DNA of 64,000 bases from contig NZ_JAERJD010000002.1 in the NCBI RefSeq assembly GCF_018257795.1, forward strand, positions 310,001 through 374,000, given 5' to 3'. The translations under genes and the position numbers were made by a program. The notes under the pieces were generated by a model. The model had not been told where the DNA came from. It did not search any database and saw nothing but the letters and a program-made list of their open reading frames with translations. Source of the stretch: Citrobacter sp. JGM124. GTDB lineage: Bacteria; Pseudomonadota; Gammaproteobacteria; Enterobacterales; Enterobacteriaceae. This document shows positions 7,901 to 18,251 of this stretch, piece after piece. Each line of letters starts with the position of its first letter. Within the stretch, counting starts at the first letter, position 1.

Positions 7901-8866
7901 TCAGATTTTTTCAAGCATTAAACCCGCCCGCAATCCTAATGCCACATTGGGATTAGGGAATAGCACATACTCCTCCTCTTTTTCAACGCAGTTTTGCCTC
8001 ACCCCATCTTCCGCCAGGCAGGTGCCTTTCATGAAGGGGGTAAAATTCCACGTATCCTCCGCCATGTGTAAAATAAAGTCAGGTGACTGGCGAATCATTT
8101 GTTGCGTCACCCTATAACGCTGAGGTTCAGTGGCCACATCAGGAATAGGTGCTCCCGCCAGTAATGCTTCAAGGGCATGGTGTGTCTCAGTAAACGCCGT
8201 CAGGTCATTATCACCAAACGGGCGGGCTTTACCCAGTTCCAGGGTACAACTACTGGCATTAAAGCGCTCGCTGGTAAAATGACTGAAGGTTCCGGCTGGC
8301 TGCTGATGAAAGACTAACGCTTCCAGCCCGGCACTGCCCAACCAGCGTAGAAATTCAGTATCATAAGTATCAGCACGAAACGGCAATACCCCAAAACGAG
8401 GATGAAAGGAGTCTCTAATCGCGGTATGCATATCCAGATGCCAACGGCGAGACTCTGCCCCGGCATGCCAGAAACGATGAACCATCTGCTCCAGGATCTG
8501 AACACGTTCCCTTTCCGTGCTGTCAGGATGCTGTCGCCAACGCCCCCCAAACAGGCGGTTAATATCCGTATGCACATAGCGCCTTTGTTCACGCAGGGCT
8601 GCGGGATTGCCTAACACCACCATCAAACGCCAGGCCACCCCGGTCTTTCCAGACAGTAAATTGTCCACCCAGGGCATCAATAACTCAACGGGGGCCGTTT
8701 CGTTACCATGAATTCCGGTGGATAGCAGTAACGCCTGGTCTACCGCCTTATGAGGGGTAAAGGTTAACACGCCTTCCTCCCACCACTGCCATACCCCGTG
8801 ACTGTTGCCTCCGGTGGTCACGGATGGCCGTTGTCCCACCAGCGTTTGCGTTAAAAAACTGACCAT
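7901..8866 (-). CDS. astE: Succinylglutamate desuccinylase AstE
   Basis: The product is 321 residues (322 in E. coli). AstE hydrolyses N-succinylglutamate to glutamate and succinate, the fifth and last step of the ammonia-producing arginine succinyltransferase pathway. Zinc ligands are visible as GIHGNE (His53, Glu56) and HLDMH (His147), and the catalytic Glu lies in TLELGK (Glu210), matching E. coli numbering. It is the last gene of the ast operon, starting 11 bases after astB, with a G-rich Shine-Dalgarno (CAGGGGG). Confidence 0.97.
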   Translation of the reverse strand: MVSFLTQTLVGQRPSVTTGGNSHGVWQWWEEGVLTFTPHKAVDQALLLSTGIHGNETAPVELLMPWVDNLLSGKTGVAWRLMVVLGNPAALREQRRYVHTDINRLFGGRWRQHPDSTERERVQILEQMVHRFWHAGAESRRWHLDMHTAIRDSFHPRFGVLPFRADTYDTEFLRWLGSAGLEALVFHQQPAGTFSHFTSERFNASSCTLELGKARPFGDNDLTAFTETHHALEALLAGAPIPDVATEPQRYRVTQQMIRQSPDFILHMAEDTWNFTPFMKGTCLAEDGVRQNCVEKEEEYVLFPNPNVALGLRAGLMLEKI

Positions 8867-8877
8867 GATGCCCCCTG

Positions 8878-10209
8878 CTACTGCTGAAAAGGATAGACCG
8901 AACCTAAGTCAAGTATTTGTGTGAGTTCGTCAAGGGCATCGCGCCCTTGCTGGAGTAACAATGGATCCGCTAAATCAGCCACCGTCAGACGATCGCGATA
9001 CCAGCGGTCGATCCACGAATTCAACCGGATAAATAACTGTTCATTCATCATTACTGCGGGATTGACCGCCGCCAACTCCGTCTCATTCAGTACCACACGC
9101 AAACGCAGGCAGGCCGGTCCCCCGCCATTGGCCATACTCTCCTGTAGCGAAAAAACCTGTAAATGCTCAATGGGGTTATCTGCCGCACAAAGTTGATTAA
9201 GATACCTCCAGACCCCTGGGTGCTGGCGAGACTCTTCAGGCAAGACCAGGGCCATAGTGCCATCGTTCCGGCTTAACAACTGGCTGTTAAACAGGTAAGT
9301 ATTCACCGCATCACTGACGGACACCTGATCCGCCGGGACTTCTATGGCAATAAATCCCGGAACGCTTTCACGAAGGTGGGCATACAGTATTTGTTGGTTC
9401 AGGAAAGCATGCTGATGACAAAACAGAACGTGCCGATTAGTCACGGCGATGACATCGTTATGGAATACCCCCTGATCAATCACCCCGGGGTTTTGCTGAA
9501 CGAAAATAGCCTGCTCCGGCCTGACTTGATTCAGCCGTGCCACTGCCTGGCTGGCCTCCAGAGTTTGCCTGGCGGGGTAACGTTGTGGTGCTCTCTGCGG
9601 GTTCGCCTCTTCCCGACCATACACAAACAACTGCACCCCCGCAGCCCCGTATTCCGCTCCTAAACGATTATGATTGGCTGCGCCTTCATCTCCCCACATC
9701 GCAACCTGAGGCAAGGCGCTGTGCACCGAGAAAACTTTCTCATCACGGAAGATAGCCTTTAACAGGCGCTCGGTGGTTGGCGCCTCGCAGGCCCGATGGA
9801 ACTTATTATTAAGATTGGCGACCGTCAGGTGTACTTTGCCATCCAGTGTGTCTGCCGAGGGGGCAACCGTCGCTGCATTGGCCACCCACATAGAAGACGC
9901 TGAACTAACGGCTGAGAGCAACCAGGGTGCTTGTTTAGCGACTTTCTCAATGATCTGCACATCGCTGCCAGTGAATCCGGTTTGCCTCAAAAGCGCCACA
10001 TTAGGGCGTTCCTGGGGGGGAATAATGCCCTGGAGATACCCCGCATCCGCCAGGGCTTTCATCTTCGCCAGTCCTTGCCGTGCCGCCAGCCTGGGGTTAG
10101 AAACCTGATGTTTATGACGCGCTGAGGCTTCATTCCCGAAGGATAAACCTGCGTAGTGATGTGTTAACCCAACCAGCCCGTCAAAGTTAGCCTCGTACGC
10201 TTTCTTCAT
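8878..10209 (-). CDS. astB: N-succinylarginine dihydrolase AstB
   Basis: The 443-residue product aligns throughout with E. coli AstB (447). It converts N2-succinylarginine to N2-succinylornithine, CO2 and two ammonia, the second step of the pathway. It has the pentein fold of the amidinotransferase superfamily. The nucleophilic cysteine is in [11 protein letters not shown] near residue 363, and the substrate segments [21 protein letters not shown] and FHNDVIAV are present. It overlaps astD by 4 bases (translational coupling). The C-terminal tail ends right after VYPFQQ, a few residues short of E. coli. Confidence 0.97.
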   Translation of the reverse strand: MKKAYEANFDGLVGLTHHYAGLSFGNEASARHKHQVSNPRLAARQGLAKMKALADAGYLQGIIPPQERPNVALLRQTGFTGSDVQIIEKVAKQAPWLLSAVSSASSMWVANAATVAPSADTLDGKVHLTVANLNNKFHRACEAPTTERLLKAIFRDEKVFSVHSALPQVAMWGDEGAANHNRLGAEYGAAGVQLFVYGREEANPQRAPQRYPARQTLEASQAVARLNQVRPEQAIFVQQNPGVIDQGVFHNDVIAVTNRHVLFCHQHAFLNQQILYAHLRESVPGFIAIEVPADQVSVSDAVNTYLFNSQLLSRNDGTMALVLPEESRQHPGVWRYLNQLCAADNPIEHLQVFSLQESMANGGGPACLRLRVVLNETELAAVNPAVMMNEQLFIRLNSWIDRWYRDRLTVADLADPLLLQQGRDALDELTQILDLGSVYPFQQ

Positions 10210-11684
10210 GCCTTCTCCTTATGGCTAAAATCCAGCCCGGGTCCGAGGTTATTGGGCAAAGCGATATCCGGGCTTTCCAGTGTCGCCATAGGCCAGGCAC
10301 AATAGTCTGCCGCATACCAGGCACTGGCACGGTGATTACCGGATGCGCCAATACCGCCAAAGGGTGCGGTACTCGCCGCCCCTGTCAGCGGCTTATTCCA
10401 GTTAACAATCCCGGCTCGCGCTTCCAGCAACAGTTGCTCAAATTTATCCCTGTCAGGAGAGATAAGGCCACAGGCCAGCCCATAGCGGGTATCATTCGCC
10501 ATGGTAATCGCCTCGTCAAAGTCACGATAGCGATAAACCGCCAGTAAGGGTCCAAAAATTTCTTCATCCGGAACTGATTTAACACCACTGAGTTCAATAA
10601 TTCCTGGTGACAGGAGTGAGCTCTGCGGATTTACCTGTTGAGGAACCAGCAATGCTTTGCCACCACGCACGGTATGACGCTGCCACGCGGCCAGCACTTG
10701 CTCCGCCGCGTGTGGGGTTATCACTCCCCCCATAAAAGGCTGGGGGCTGGCATCCCACTCTCCGGGTTGTATGCGGGACGCTACCTCAACCAGTCGCTGG
10801 ATCAACGCGTCCCCTTTCGCGCCTTGCCTCACCAGTAGACGACGGGCGCAGGTACAACGCTGCCCGGCTGTGATAAAGGCCGACTGAATAACGATATGAA
10901 CAGCGCCATCAATATCCCCGGGGTCGTCCACAATCAGGGGATTATTCCCCCCCATTTCCAGAGCCAGAATTTTCTCTGGCTGCCCGGCAAACTGGCGATG
11001 TAACTGATACCCGGTACCCGCACTGCCTGTAAAGAGCAGGCCATCCAGTTCCGGTTGCTGAGAAAGGGTGCGTCCCGTAGCGCTTCCTCCTTGTAGCAAG
11101 TTCAGCACCCCCGCAGGGATCCCGGCTTGTTGCCATAACTGCATCACTCGCTCCCCTGTTCCGGGGGTTAACTCACTGGGTTTGAATACCAGTGTATTGC
11201 CGGCCAGTAAAGCTGGAACAATATGACCATTGGGCAAGTGTCCTGGGAAGTTATAAGGGCCAAATACCGCCAGCACACCATGGGGACGATGACGTAGCGT
11301 CGAGGCACTTTCCCCCATCGGGGTTTGTATTTCCCCAGTACGGGCATGATAAGCGTTAATTGAAATAGCAATTTTATTAATCATTGCCGTGACTTCAGTG
11401 GCCGCTTCCCAGCGCGGCTTACTGGTCTCTTCGGCGATAATCTCGGTGAGTTGTTCTTTACTGGCCTCAAGTAATCGGGCAAAGCGTTCAATAAGCGCCT
11501 GCCGCTCAGTAAAATGGCGCTTCGCCCAGCCGGCAAAAGCGCCCCGGGCAGCACAGCAAGCCTGAACAACTTGCGCCTCACTGGCGGTGGTCCCCTGCCA
11601 AAGCAAGGCACCTGAAACGGGGTTATGCTTCAGGAGATGCTCACCTTGCCCTTCTACCCATTCACCTTTAATGAAATGACTCAT
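10206..11684 (-). CDS. astD: Succinylglutamate semialdehyde dehydrogenase AstD
   Basis: The product is 492 residues, as in E. coli. It is an NAD-dependent aldehyde dehydrogenase that oxidises N-succinylglutamate 5-semialdehyde to N-succinylglutamate (fourth step). Seen in order: the [13 protein letters not shown] segment, the coenzyme loop FTGSAGTG, the general-base glutamate in [10 protein letters not shown], and the nucleophilic cysteine in GQRCTCARR. The ATG overlaps the astA stop by 4 bases and its own stop overlaps astB by 4, so the genes are translationally coupled. Confidence 0.97.
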   Translation of the reverse strand: MSHFIKGEWVEGQGEHLLKHNPVSGALLWQGTTASEAQVVQACCAARGAFAGWAKRHFTERQALIERFARLLEASKEQLTEIIAEETSKPRWEAATEVTAMINKIAISINAYHARTGEIQTPMGESASTLRHRPHGVLAVFGPYNFPGHLPNGHIVPALLAGNTLVFKPSELTPGTGERVMQLWQQAGIPAGVLNLLQGGSATGRTLSQQPELDGLLFTGSAGTGYQLHRQFAGQPEKILALEMGGNNPLIVDDPGDIDGAVHIVIQSAFITAGQRCTCARRLLVRQGAKGDALIQRLVEVASRIQPGEWDASPQPFMGGVITPHAAEQVLAAWQRHTVRGGKALLVPQQVNPQSSLLSPGIIELSGVKSVPDEEIFGPLLAVYRYRDFDEAITMANDTRYGLACGLISPDRDKFEQLLLEARAGIVNWNKPLTGAASTAPFGGIGASGNHRASAWYAADYCAWPMATLESPDIALPNNLGPGLDFSHKEKA

Positions 11685-12715
11685 GCTACTCTCTCCTGAG
11701 GATACAATCGCGCCACACGTAGGGTGCTACCGTTTTCACATTTCAGTACTTCTGCTGTTGCCGGATCCAGGGTCAGAACTTCAGCATTTGGATCAGCATG
11801 TACCAGCACAGTACGAAAATGGTGATAGCTTTCATTAGCAACCAGGCACAGTGGTTGCTGCTTATCCACCGCAGGACCAATGACCAGTGTTTGTAACTGG
11901 CTTTTACGAATGGCACGTACCTGGTCCAGGTCACATTCAAGGGTCGGGCCACCATCAAAGATGTCGATGTAGTCACGGAAACGAAAGCCTTCCGACTCCA
12001 GCACATGACGTGCTGGCGCGGTATGTGGATGAACCTGACCAATTACGGCCCGTGCTTCAGGGGATAAAAAATCCGTATAGATGGGGTGCTTGGGCATCAG
12101 TTCAGCGATGAACGCCTTCTTACCCGTCCCACAGAGATAGTCCGCCTGGGAAAACGCCATGGAGAAGAAGCGATTCCCCAAGCTTTGCCAGAAGGGCGAA
12201 TAGCCATCCTCGTCGATGACACCACGCATTTCAGCCACCACCCGGTGGTTAAATCGCTCACGAAATGCCGCCATAAACAAAAAACGTGACTTGGATAGCA
12301 GGTAACCGTTCCCTTCTTTACGCCAGTCAGGCGCAAGAAACAGTGAGCAAAGCTCGCTGCTACCAGTGTGGTCATTACTCAGAAACAGTGTCGGTAGTGC
12401 ATTGTAAATATTAAGCTCTTTTGACGCGTGCACCTGGGTTCCAACCCGGTAGTTATACCAGGGATCATTCAGGCCAACAGCCACCTCGATGGCACAAATC
12501 CCGACGACCCGCCCGGTTATCGGCTCCTCCAGGACAAAGACATACCCCTGTTCAGAAACAGGCAAGTGGCCTTGCCAGGTGTTAACTGAACGGTCAATAC
12601 GCCCGGCGAGTGTTTCTTCATCCGCGGGTAATGAGGTTAACCCTCCCCCCGTGTCAGCAACCAGAGCCAGAAGCGACGGAAGATCGTTATGCTCAATGGG
12701 ACGAATTACCATCAT
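11681..12715 (-). CDS. astA: Arginine N-succinyltransferase AstA
   Basis: The product is 344 residues, the E. coli length. AstA transfers succinyl from succinyl-CoA to the alpha-amino group of arginine, the committed first step. It has an acyltransferase fold; [18 protein letters not shown] opens the protein, with [19 protein letters not shown] and [15 protein letters not shown] following. The first two codons are both ATG; the upstream one gives the 4-base overlap with astC, consistent with coupling in the operon order astC-A-D-B-E. Confidence 0.97.
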   Translation of the reverse strand: MMVIRPIEHNDLPSLLALVADTGGGLTSLPADEETLAGRIDRSVNTWQGHLPVSEQGYVFVLEEPITGRVVGICAIEVAVGLNDPWYNYRVGTQVHASKELNIYNALPTLFLSNDHTGSSELCSLFLAPDWRKEGNGYLLSKSRFLFMAAFRERFNHRVVAEMRGVIDEDGYSPFWQSLGNRFFSMAFSQADYLCGTGKKAFIAELMPKHPIYTDFLSPEARAVIGQVHPHTAPARHVLESEGFRFRDYIDIFDGGPTLECDLDQVRAIRKSQLQTLVIGPAVDKQQPLCLVANESYHHFRTVLVHADPNAEVLTLDPATAEVLKCENGSTLRVARLYPQERVA

Positions 12716-13932
12716 GACAGCCCCTCCCCAAGAAATCGTTCACAGGCGCGCTCAAAACGACGAAGCCCGTGTTCAAGTTCGGTTTCAGTGATAATCAGTG
12801 ATGGCGCAAAGCGAATAACACTGGGACCTGCAATGAGCACCATTGCCCCTTCTTCAGCGGCAAGTGACAGAATTTGCTTCGCTTTTCCCTGGTACTCATC
12901 ACGCAGCTCACCGCCAATTAACAAGCCCAGGCCACGTATTTCACTGAACAGGCCATATCGTTGATTGATTTCGTGCAGGCGCCCGACTAACCAGTGATGC
13001 CGTTGTTTAACACCATCCAGTACCTCACGGGAATTAATCAGCTCAAGTACGCGGTGCCCCACCGCACCAGCCAGCGGGTTGCCGCCATAGGTGGTGCCAT
13101 GAGTCCCCGGGACCATCACATCAGCAAAGGATTCTTTGGCTAACAACGCGCCCATCGGGAAGCCACCGCCTAGCGCCTTCGCTGTGGATAACAGATCTGG
13201 CACCACGTCATAATGCATATAGGCATAGAGTTCCCCAGTACGCCCAACCCCGGTCTGTACTTCATCAAAAATAAGCGCAGCATGATGCTTATCACAAAGC
13301 TCACGCAGGCCTTTAAGGAATTCCCCATCCGCGGGCAAGCCCCCCCCTTCACCTTGCACCGGTTCAACAATGACGGCACAGGTATTATCGTCAATCAGGG
13401 CAGCGGCAGAGTTGAGATCATTAAAAATGGCGTGATGAATATCCGGGGGTAACGGGGCAAAATCTTGTGAGTAGCTCGGCTGCCCGCCGGCTGTGACGGT
13501 AAAAAGAGTCCTGCCATGAAACGCATTTTTAAAGGCCACAATGCCACTTTTTTCTGGCCCGAAGTGATCATGTGCGTATTTGCGGGCTACTTTCAGGGCG
13601 GCTTCATTCGCTTCCGCACCGGAGTTACAGAAAAAGACTTTGTCTGCGAAAGTAGCCATCACCAATTGACGCGCCAGCCTCAATACAGGCTCATTGGTGT
13701 AGCCATTTCCGGTATGCCAGAATTTTGCCGCTTGTTGCTCCAGGGCCTGACGTAATGCCGGGTGAGCATGCCCTAAGGCGTTCACAGCAATACCCCCGGC
13801 AAAATCGATATAATCTTTACCTTGCTGATCCCAGAGTGTTGCCCCCTGTCCCCTTACGGGAATAAAGGCGGCAGGGGCATACACTGGCATCATCAATGCA
13901 TCAAAATCTTGACGAGTAATGGGTTGCGACAT
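12712..13932 (-). CDS. astC: Succinylornithine transaminase AstC
   Basis: The 406-residue product equals E. coli AstC and is a class III PLP aminotransferase acting on succinylornithine with 2-oxoglutarate (third step). Seen: [24 protein letters not shown], the cofactor segment [13 protein letters not shown] and the PLP lysine in [14 protein letters not shown]. It can often act on acetylornithine too, like the paralogue ArgD, but being first in the ast operon decides the name. The stop overlaps astA. The upstream DNA carries a sigma-54 promoter, fitting nitrogen control. Confidence 0.97.
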   Translation of the reverse strand: MSQPITRQDFDALMMPVYAPAAFIPVRGQGATLWDQQGKDYIDFAGGIAVNALGHAHPALRQALEQQAAKFWHTGNGYTNEPVLRLARQLVMATFADKVFFCNSGAEANEAALKVARKYAHDHFGPEKSGIVAFKNAFHGRTLFTVTAGGQPSYSQDFAPLPPDIHHAIFNDLNSAAALIDDNTCAVIVEPVQGEGGGLPADGEFLKGLRELCDKHHAALIFDEVQTGVGRTGELYAYMHYDVVPDLLSTAKALGGGFPMGALLAKESFADVMVPGTHGTTYGGNPLAGAVGHRVLELINSREVLDGVKQRHHWLVGRLHEINQRYGLFSEIRGLGLLIGGELRDEYQGKAKQILSLAAEEGAMVLIAGPSVIRFAPSLIITETELEHGLRRFERACERFLGEGLS

Positions 13933-14004
13933 AATAGCCTCACAAGGTAAACAAAGGGTTTAATTTATGTTAAATAAATGTACCTGATGACTGCTAATGT
14001 AGAT

Positions 14005-14020
14005 TGCAGGATCTGTGCCT
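14005..14020 (-). promoter_or_regulatory. Sigma-54 promoter of the astCADBE operon
   Basis: On the minus strand the sequence reads AGGCAC-N5-CTGCA, with the invariant GG and GC dinucleotides 10 bases apart, as required for the -24/-12 elements. The start of transcription would fall about 60 bases before the astC ATG. E. coli astC is transcribed by sigma-54 with NtrC under nitrogen limitation. Confidence 0.75.
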
Positions 14021-14076
14021 GCCAGTGATAAAAATGCATACATTGACTTACATTGCGAAAAATCAACAGGTTACAG

Positions 14077-14102
14077 ATTCACTTTATGCATTATAAGTGA
14101 AT
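14077..14102. promoter_or_regulatory. Palindrome upstream of the ast promoter, possible ArgR or activator site
   Basis: ATTCACTT and AAGTGAAT form 8-bp inverted arms separated by 10 bp. TGAAT/ATTCA halves are typical of ArgR boxes. Three ATGCAT words occur nearby (14034, 14086, 14108). It lies 57 bases or more upstream of the -24 element, suitable for an ArgR or NtrC assembly. Assignment is inferred. Confidence 0.45.
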
Positions 14103-14427
14103 GAAAAATGCATATTATCACCGTGAAGAGTGAGGTCATGCTCAGGAAAAAGAAATATTATGCATAAATGAAATATTATTCTGGATTTGTGATCATCTTC
14201 AGGATTTATATATGCCTTTACGCCTCTTTAAGGTGCATCTGCCTCATTTTGGCGCGAAATCTGCCTCACACCACGACTGCACCGACAAGTTCGATGCCTG
14301 TACACCAGCTATCAAACCATCAACGATCCCCCCCAGCCAGACAGGCACAGTGCGAGGATCTGCCAGCACAAAACCGCTTTTTCTGTTACTATCAGGCAAT
14401 ACTGAATCTGATCATCTGGTTAACATC

Positions 14428-15234
14428 ATGAAATTTGTCTCTTTTAATATCAATGGCCTGCGTGCTCGTCCGCATCAACTTCAGGCCCTTGTCGAACAGC
14501 ATCAACCTGAGGTGATTGGCCTGCAGGAAACCAAAGTTCATGACGATATGTTTCCCCTGGAAGAGGTAGCAAAACTGGGCTACCACGTGTTTTATCATGG
14601 TCAAAAAGGTCACTACGGTGTCGCACTCCTGACTAAGCAGGAGCCCCTTTCCGTCACTCGCGGTTTTCCAAGTGATGCAGAGGATGCCCAGCGCAGAATC
14701 ATCATGGCTGAGATCCCGTCACCATTAGGGCCACTGACGGTCATTAATGGTTATTTCCCTCAGGGAGAAAGTCGCCAGCACGAAACAAAGTTTCCCGCTA
14801 AAGCGAAATTTTATCTCGATTTACAGAACTACCTGCAAACCAGCCTCAGCCCGGAAAACCCCGTGCTTATCATGGGTGATATGAATATCAGTGCGACGGA
14901 TCTGGATATAGGTATCGGCGAAGACAGCCGTAAACGGTGGCTAAGAACGGGCAAATGTTCCTTCTTGCCTGAAGAACGGGAATGGATGCAACGGCTGCTT
15001 GACTGGGGGCTGGTTGATACCTTCCGTGCTGCCAACCCAGAAGTAAAAGACCAGTTCTCCTGGTTCGATTATCGTTCTAAAGGCTTTGATGATAATCGTG
15101 GGCTACGTATCGATCTGCTGCTGGCCAGTCAGCCCCTGGCTGCGCACTGCTCTGCTACCGGTATCGATTACCATATTCGCAGTATGGAAAAGCCATCCGA
15201 TCATGCGCCTGTTTGGGCTGAATTTAGCCTGTAA
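14428..15234 (+). CDS. xthA: Exodeoxyribonuclease III XthA
   Basis: The product is 268 residues, identical in length to E. coli XthA. It is the main AP endonuclease and 3'-to-5' exonuclease of base excision repair. Active-site residues of the EEP fold are visible: Glu34 in GLQETK, Asp and Asn in MGDMNIS, Asp in RIDLLLAS and the His in SDHAPVW. The frame is open further upstream (to 14212), but that extension is low-complexity and unlike the family, so [14 protein letters not shown] is taken as the start although its Shine-Dalgarno is weak. It is divergent from astC. Confidence 0.96.
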   Translation: MKFVSFNINGLRARPHQLQALVEQHQPEVIGLQETKVHDDMFPLEEVAKLGYHVFYHGQKGHYGVALLTKQEPLSVTRGFPSDAEDAQRRIIMAEIPSPLGPLTVINGYFPQGESRQHETKFPAKAKFYLDLQNYLQTSLSPENPVLIMGDMNISATDLDIGIGEDSRKRWLRTGKCSFLPEEREWMQRLLDWGLVDTFRAANPEVKDQFSWFDYRSKGFDDNRGLRIDLLLASQPLAAHCSATGIDYHIRSMEKPSDHAPVWAEFSL

Positions 15235-15308
15235 TACTCATATCTTTCTGGCTGTCTGACCCGAGGAGAACGACAATATGGCGATGAATTACAGCAGAAG
15301 GCTCCCTT

Positions 15309-15986
15309 ATGGGACGTAGTCTAATACTGGCGCTGTTTGTCGTTCTGTTTGTGGTGATTTATCTCTCTATCCCCCCGGGAACCTTAAGTCTCGGGACACT
15401 GCAGCATTACCAGGGGCAGCTTAAACTTTGGCAAAATGACCATCCTCAGGCCACGGTAGGATTGTTTTTCCTGACCTATTTCCTGATCTCTGCCCTGTCT
15501 ATCCCCGGGACGCGGATATTATCCCTACTGGGCGGGGCCCTGTTTGGTTTACTGGAAGGAACTACGCTGGTCGCCACCGCCGCCACCAGCGGTGCTGTCA
15601 TTGCCATGTTACTGAGTCGCTACCTGTTACGCGACTGGGTGCAAAGACGTTTCAGTACCATGATGGATAAAGTGAATCAGGGAATGGCAAACAATGGTTC
15701 CTACTATCTGTTTGCTGTGAGGCTGGTGCCGGTTTTGCCTTTCTCAGTCATTAATTTATTGATGGGGCTGACCCCGTTCCCGGTCTTACGCTATGCGCTG
15801 TTAACCCTGGTGGGTCTTTTACCCTCGATTGTGTTGTACATCAGCACCGGACGCGAACTGAGTCAAATTCAGAGCATGCAAGACATCCTTTCACCCAAGA
15901 TCCTGTTACTTTTTTTATTATTAGGGGCACTGCCGCTGGTGTCACGCTGGCTGTTAAAATCAGTCAATAAATCACGTCCTGAGTGA
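15309..15986 (+). CDS. TVP38/TMEM64 (DedA-related VTT domain) membrane protein
   Basis: The 225-residue polytopic protein has the VTT domain of TVP38/TMEM64 proteins: ISALSIPGTRILSLLGGALFG, a glycine-rich helix, then YLLRDWVQRRF and AVRLVPVLPFSVINLLMGLT. E. coli has relatives ydjX and ydjZ close to xthA, and this is probably their positional counterpart, but I cannot choose between them so no symbol is given. Possible role in membrane lipid handling, by analogy with the superfamily. It overlaps the open frame of the next gene. Confidence 0.8.
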   Translation: MGRSLILALFVVLFVVIYLSIPPGTLSLGTLQHYQGQLKLWQNDHPQATVGLFFLTYFLISALSIPGTRILSLLGGALFGLLEGTTLVATAATSGAVIAMLLSRYLLRDWVQRRFSTMMDKVNQGMANNGSYYLFAVRLVPVLPFSVINLLMGLTPFPVLRYALLTLVGLLPSIVLYISTGRELSQIQSMQDILSPKILLLFLLLGALPLVSRWLLKSVNKSRPE

Positions 15987-16045
15987 ATCTGAGTCATGGC
16001 TTACATCACACAGGATATTGCTCTCTGGTTTCTGGAGGTGCTTCC

Positions 16046-16603
16046 TTGCCACTCAATAACAAGTATCTGCCCCTGTTTCACTTTAGCGAAAAACATGCCC
16101 TGAGCATTGCAGCCCCCCAGGCCGTGGTTATGGCGGCAGTACAGGCATATCGCCCTGAAAATGACAAATTTTTCCGGGCTGCCATCGCCCTGCGTGAAAT
16201 ACCAGTACGCCTGTTTGGCAAGCTACGAGGCCGTACCATGGTATCAAGGCCGGCTTTTAGCCTCGAAAATTTTACCCTTCTGGAACGAAACGACGATCAT
16301 GAGATCGTTTTTGGACTCGCGGGTAAGTTCTGGCAGCCTGACTATGGGCAAGTCTCTGTCGTCGATGCCAAAGCATTTCAATTATTTAATGAACCGGAAA
16401 CCGCAAAACTGGTACTCAGCTATTATGCTGAGAAGTTAGATGACACTCATACTCGTCTGACTACAGAAACCCGCGTGTTCTGTCTGGATAACACCGCACG
16501 GCGGAAATTTGCCCCCTACTGGTATTTAATCAGGCCAGTCAGCGGTCTGATTAGACGGCGAATGCTGCACTCTGTGGCTCAGATGACGAAGAAAATGCAA
16601 TGA
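16046..16603 (+). CDS. Conserved hypothetical, SRPBCC-like, with probable TTG start
   Basis: The 185-residue protein has no signal peptide or membrane helices. Alternating strands around FTLLERNDDHEIVFGLAGKFW and a long C-terminal basic helix (SGLIRRRMLHSV) suggest an SRPBCC (START-like) lipid or hydrophobic ligand-binding fold; this is inference. The frame opens at a GTG overlapping the previous stop, but the only good Shine-Dalgarno, GGAGGTG at 16034-16040, sits 5 bases before a TTG at 16046, so that start is chosen. It is probably co-transcribed with the VTT-domain gene. Confidence 0.6.
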   Translation: MPLNNKYLPLFHFSEKHALSIAAPQAVVMAAVQAYRPENDKFFRAAIALREIPVRLFGKLRGRTMVSRPAFSLENFTLLERNDDHEIVFGLAGKFWQPDYGQVSVVDAKAFQLFNEPETAKLVLSYYAEKLDDTHTRLTTETRVFCLDNTARRKFAPYWYLIRPVSGLIRRRMLHSVAQMTKKMQ

Positions 16604-16809
16604 AGGCCCGTCATTAAAAGCGCACAGCCATAGAAGAAGCACTCCTCACTGCGGGCCTCCGGTTCTCTTTTCTTGTCGGTTTAGTTCGTCACCTCTCCCT
16701 TTATCTGACAGGTATTTTTCTGCGACAAGGGCCAGACATCATCTATAGTTAAGCCAAGGTAATCAATCTATGTCATAAGGCAATTGTCAGATAAATTGGC
16801 GGTAATGAA
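16604..16809. other. Intergenic region with a weak hairpin
   Basis: AGGCCCG near 16604 and CGGGCCT near 16651 could pair across a loop of about 40 bases before a T-rich stretch, a possible terminator for the preceding pair of genes. The remainder is the promoter region of the lipoprotein gene. Confidence 0.3.
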
Positions 16810-17715
16810 ATGAAAAAAATTATTATTGGTTTTATTATTTGTGGTTTCTTAGGGAGTGTTTCCGGGTGTGATGATTCTGCAAAAGAAAATACCGCAGCGC
16901 CCCAGCATCACCAAACAGACAAGAATCAGAGTACCATCACCAGCACCGATAATGATGCGGCGCCCACATTAACCCAGATAAAAAAATACATTTTTAATAA
17001 TACTAAAGAGCTGGGTGCTGTTGATAGCATCACTATAACTCAGATTGATGATAATGATATTAGTGGTACAGAACGAAACCGAGCTGACGTACTGAATTAC
17101 CAGCTTAAAGAATATATTATCCGGGGGAAATATCACTTTACTGATGATATTTATGAAAAGAAAAAACATGATATCCTATTGAATAACAATCGATATACTC
17201 TGTGGACCCAGCCAGTAAAAGCAAACCAGAGCCTGACCTTTTCGCTGAAAGCATCGATGAAGAAAAAAGATCAACACGAATGGATGCCCGATTTTAGTGA
17301 TTTTGTGTCATCACCAGAACTTCCACAGCATATCTATACCAAAATTTCACAGCCAGAAAGAGCAATATTGTATGGAAGTGATGATTTTAACCAGATTAAA
17401 ACTGAGGCTCTGGCTGCACTGAATAGCCGTAATGCGCAATGCGATATCGTCGTTGAAAAAATAAAAGCACTAAATGAGCGCATTGGTGAAATGACAAATA
17501 AAGGAGAAAGGAACAAACATTTTTTTGCGTTAAAAAATGAAAGAAGTGACCTGATTTATAGTTACCAGTGTCTTAAGGCATATCAGTCAAGCTGCGATGT
17601 CCACAAAAAAACACCAATGCCAGAGAGAGTGCTTTCTCAGTATGTTGGTTTCCTGGAAGATGCAGGTGAAAAAATTACTGATTCTTGCGCCGGGACGCCA
17701 GAATTAGCTAAATAG
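16810..17715 (+). CDS. Putative lipoprotein of unknown function
   Basis: I do not recognise this 301-residue protein. It begins with a lysine-rich, hydrophobic signal and the lipobox VSGC (Cys20), so it should be a lipoprotein; Asp-Asp follows the cysteine, which in E. coli favours inner membrane retention. A Thr/Ser/Gln/Asn-rich linker runs to about residue 50. The rest is hydrophilic, with a helical, charged C-terminal third containing four cysteines (in NAQCDIV, YQCLKA, SSCDVH and DSCAG) that could form two disulfides. Many AAA and ATA codons and clear A+T richness contrast with neighbours and suggest transfer. The ATG follows GGCGGTAATGAA. Confidence 0.7.
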   Translation: MKKIIIGFIICGFLGSVSGCDDSAKENTAAPQHHQTDKNQSTITSTDNDAAPTLTQIKKYIFNNTKELGAVDSITITQIDDNDISGTERNRADVLNYQLKEYIIRGKYHFTDDIYEKKKHDILLNNNRYTLWTQPVKANQSLTFSLKASMKKKDQHEWMPDFSDFVSSPELPQHIYTKISQPERAILYGSDDFNQIKTEALAALNSRNAQCDIVVEKIKALNERIGEMTNKGERNKHFFALKNERSDLIYSYQCLKAYQSSCDVHKKTPMPERVLSQYVGFLEDAGEKITDSCAGTPELAK

Positions 17716-17825
17716 ATGCGGGATCATCCCCCGGACTCAGGGTACTTACTTCCGACAGGGTGACAGACTGGCACCCAAAGCGGCTAAGTTCCCTCTTCCA
17801 TGCCTTTTTTCGGGAAATATGTTAC

Positions 17826-18251
17826 ATGACTACCCCTTTAGATGTTGTTGCCGGAATTATTGAATATAACGGAAAAATTTTACTTGCTCGCCGGCCAGAA
17901 TCCGGGGATCAGACAGGTTATTGGGAGTTTCCTGGCGGTAAAATGGAGGCGGGAGAAACTCAGCCTCAAGCCCTGGCTCGTGAGCTCAGGGAAGAATTGG
18001 GTATTGATGCAGAAATTGGCCATTACATTGCCAGCCAGCAGTGGCAAATAGCCGATCGACTGATTGTGTTACATGCCTGGCATACCTGCCAGTTTACGGG
18101 TATTCCCCAGCCGTTATGTCATAGCGAGCTGGTCTGGTGCTCACTGACTGAGGCTCAAGAGTATGCGGATAACCAAATGCTGGCCCCGGCTGATATTCCG
18201 CTACTCATGGCTTTTATAAAACACCGGGCGGTGAACAGCACCGAACGCTAA
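17826..18251 (+). CDS. nudG: CTP pyrophosphohydrolase NudG (Nudix)
   Basis: The 141-residue product carries a complete Nudix box, GGKMEAGETQPQALARELRE followed by ELGI, at about residues 38-62. E. coli NudG (Orf135, 135 residues) hydrolyses CTP, dCTP and oxidised or methylated forms such as 5-hydroxy-CTP and 8-oxo-dGTP, giving nucleotide-pool sanitation. TGYWEFPGGK also fits MutT/NudG proteins. The start is the ATG at 17826; the longer frame to 17760 is not conserved. In E. coli nudG is next to ynjH, which is also nearby here. MutT is the main alternative name, but synteny favours NudG. Confidence 0.88.
   Translation: MTTPLDVVAGIIEYNGKILLARRPESGDQTGYWEFPGGKMEAGETQPQALARELREELGIDAEIGHYIASQQWQIADRLIVLHAWHTCQFTGIPQPLCHSELVWCSLTEAQEYADNQMLAPADIPLLMAFIKHRAVNSTER

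Noticed and set aside
14212-14427. N-terminal extension of xthA in frame
   Set aside because: The extension is unlike the XthA family, and the family N-terminus [14 protein letters not shown] starts at 14428.
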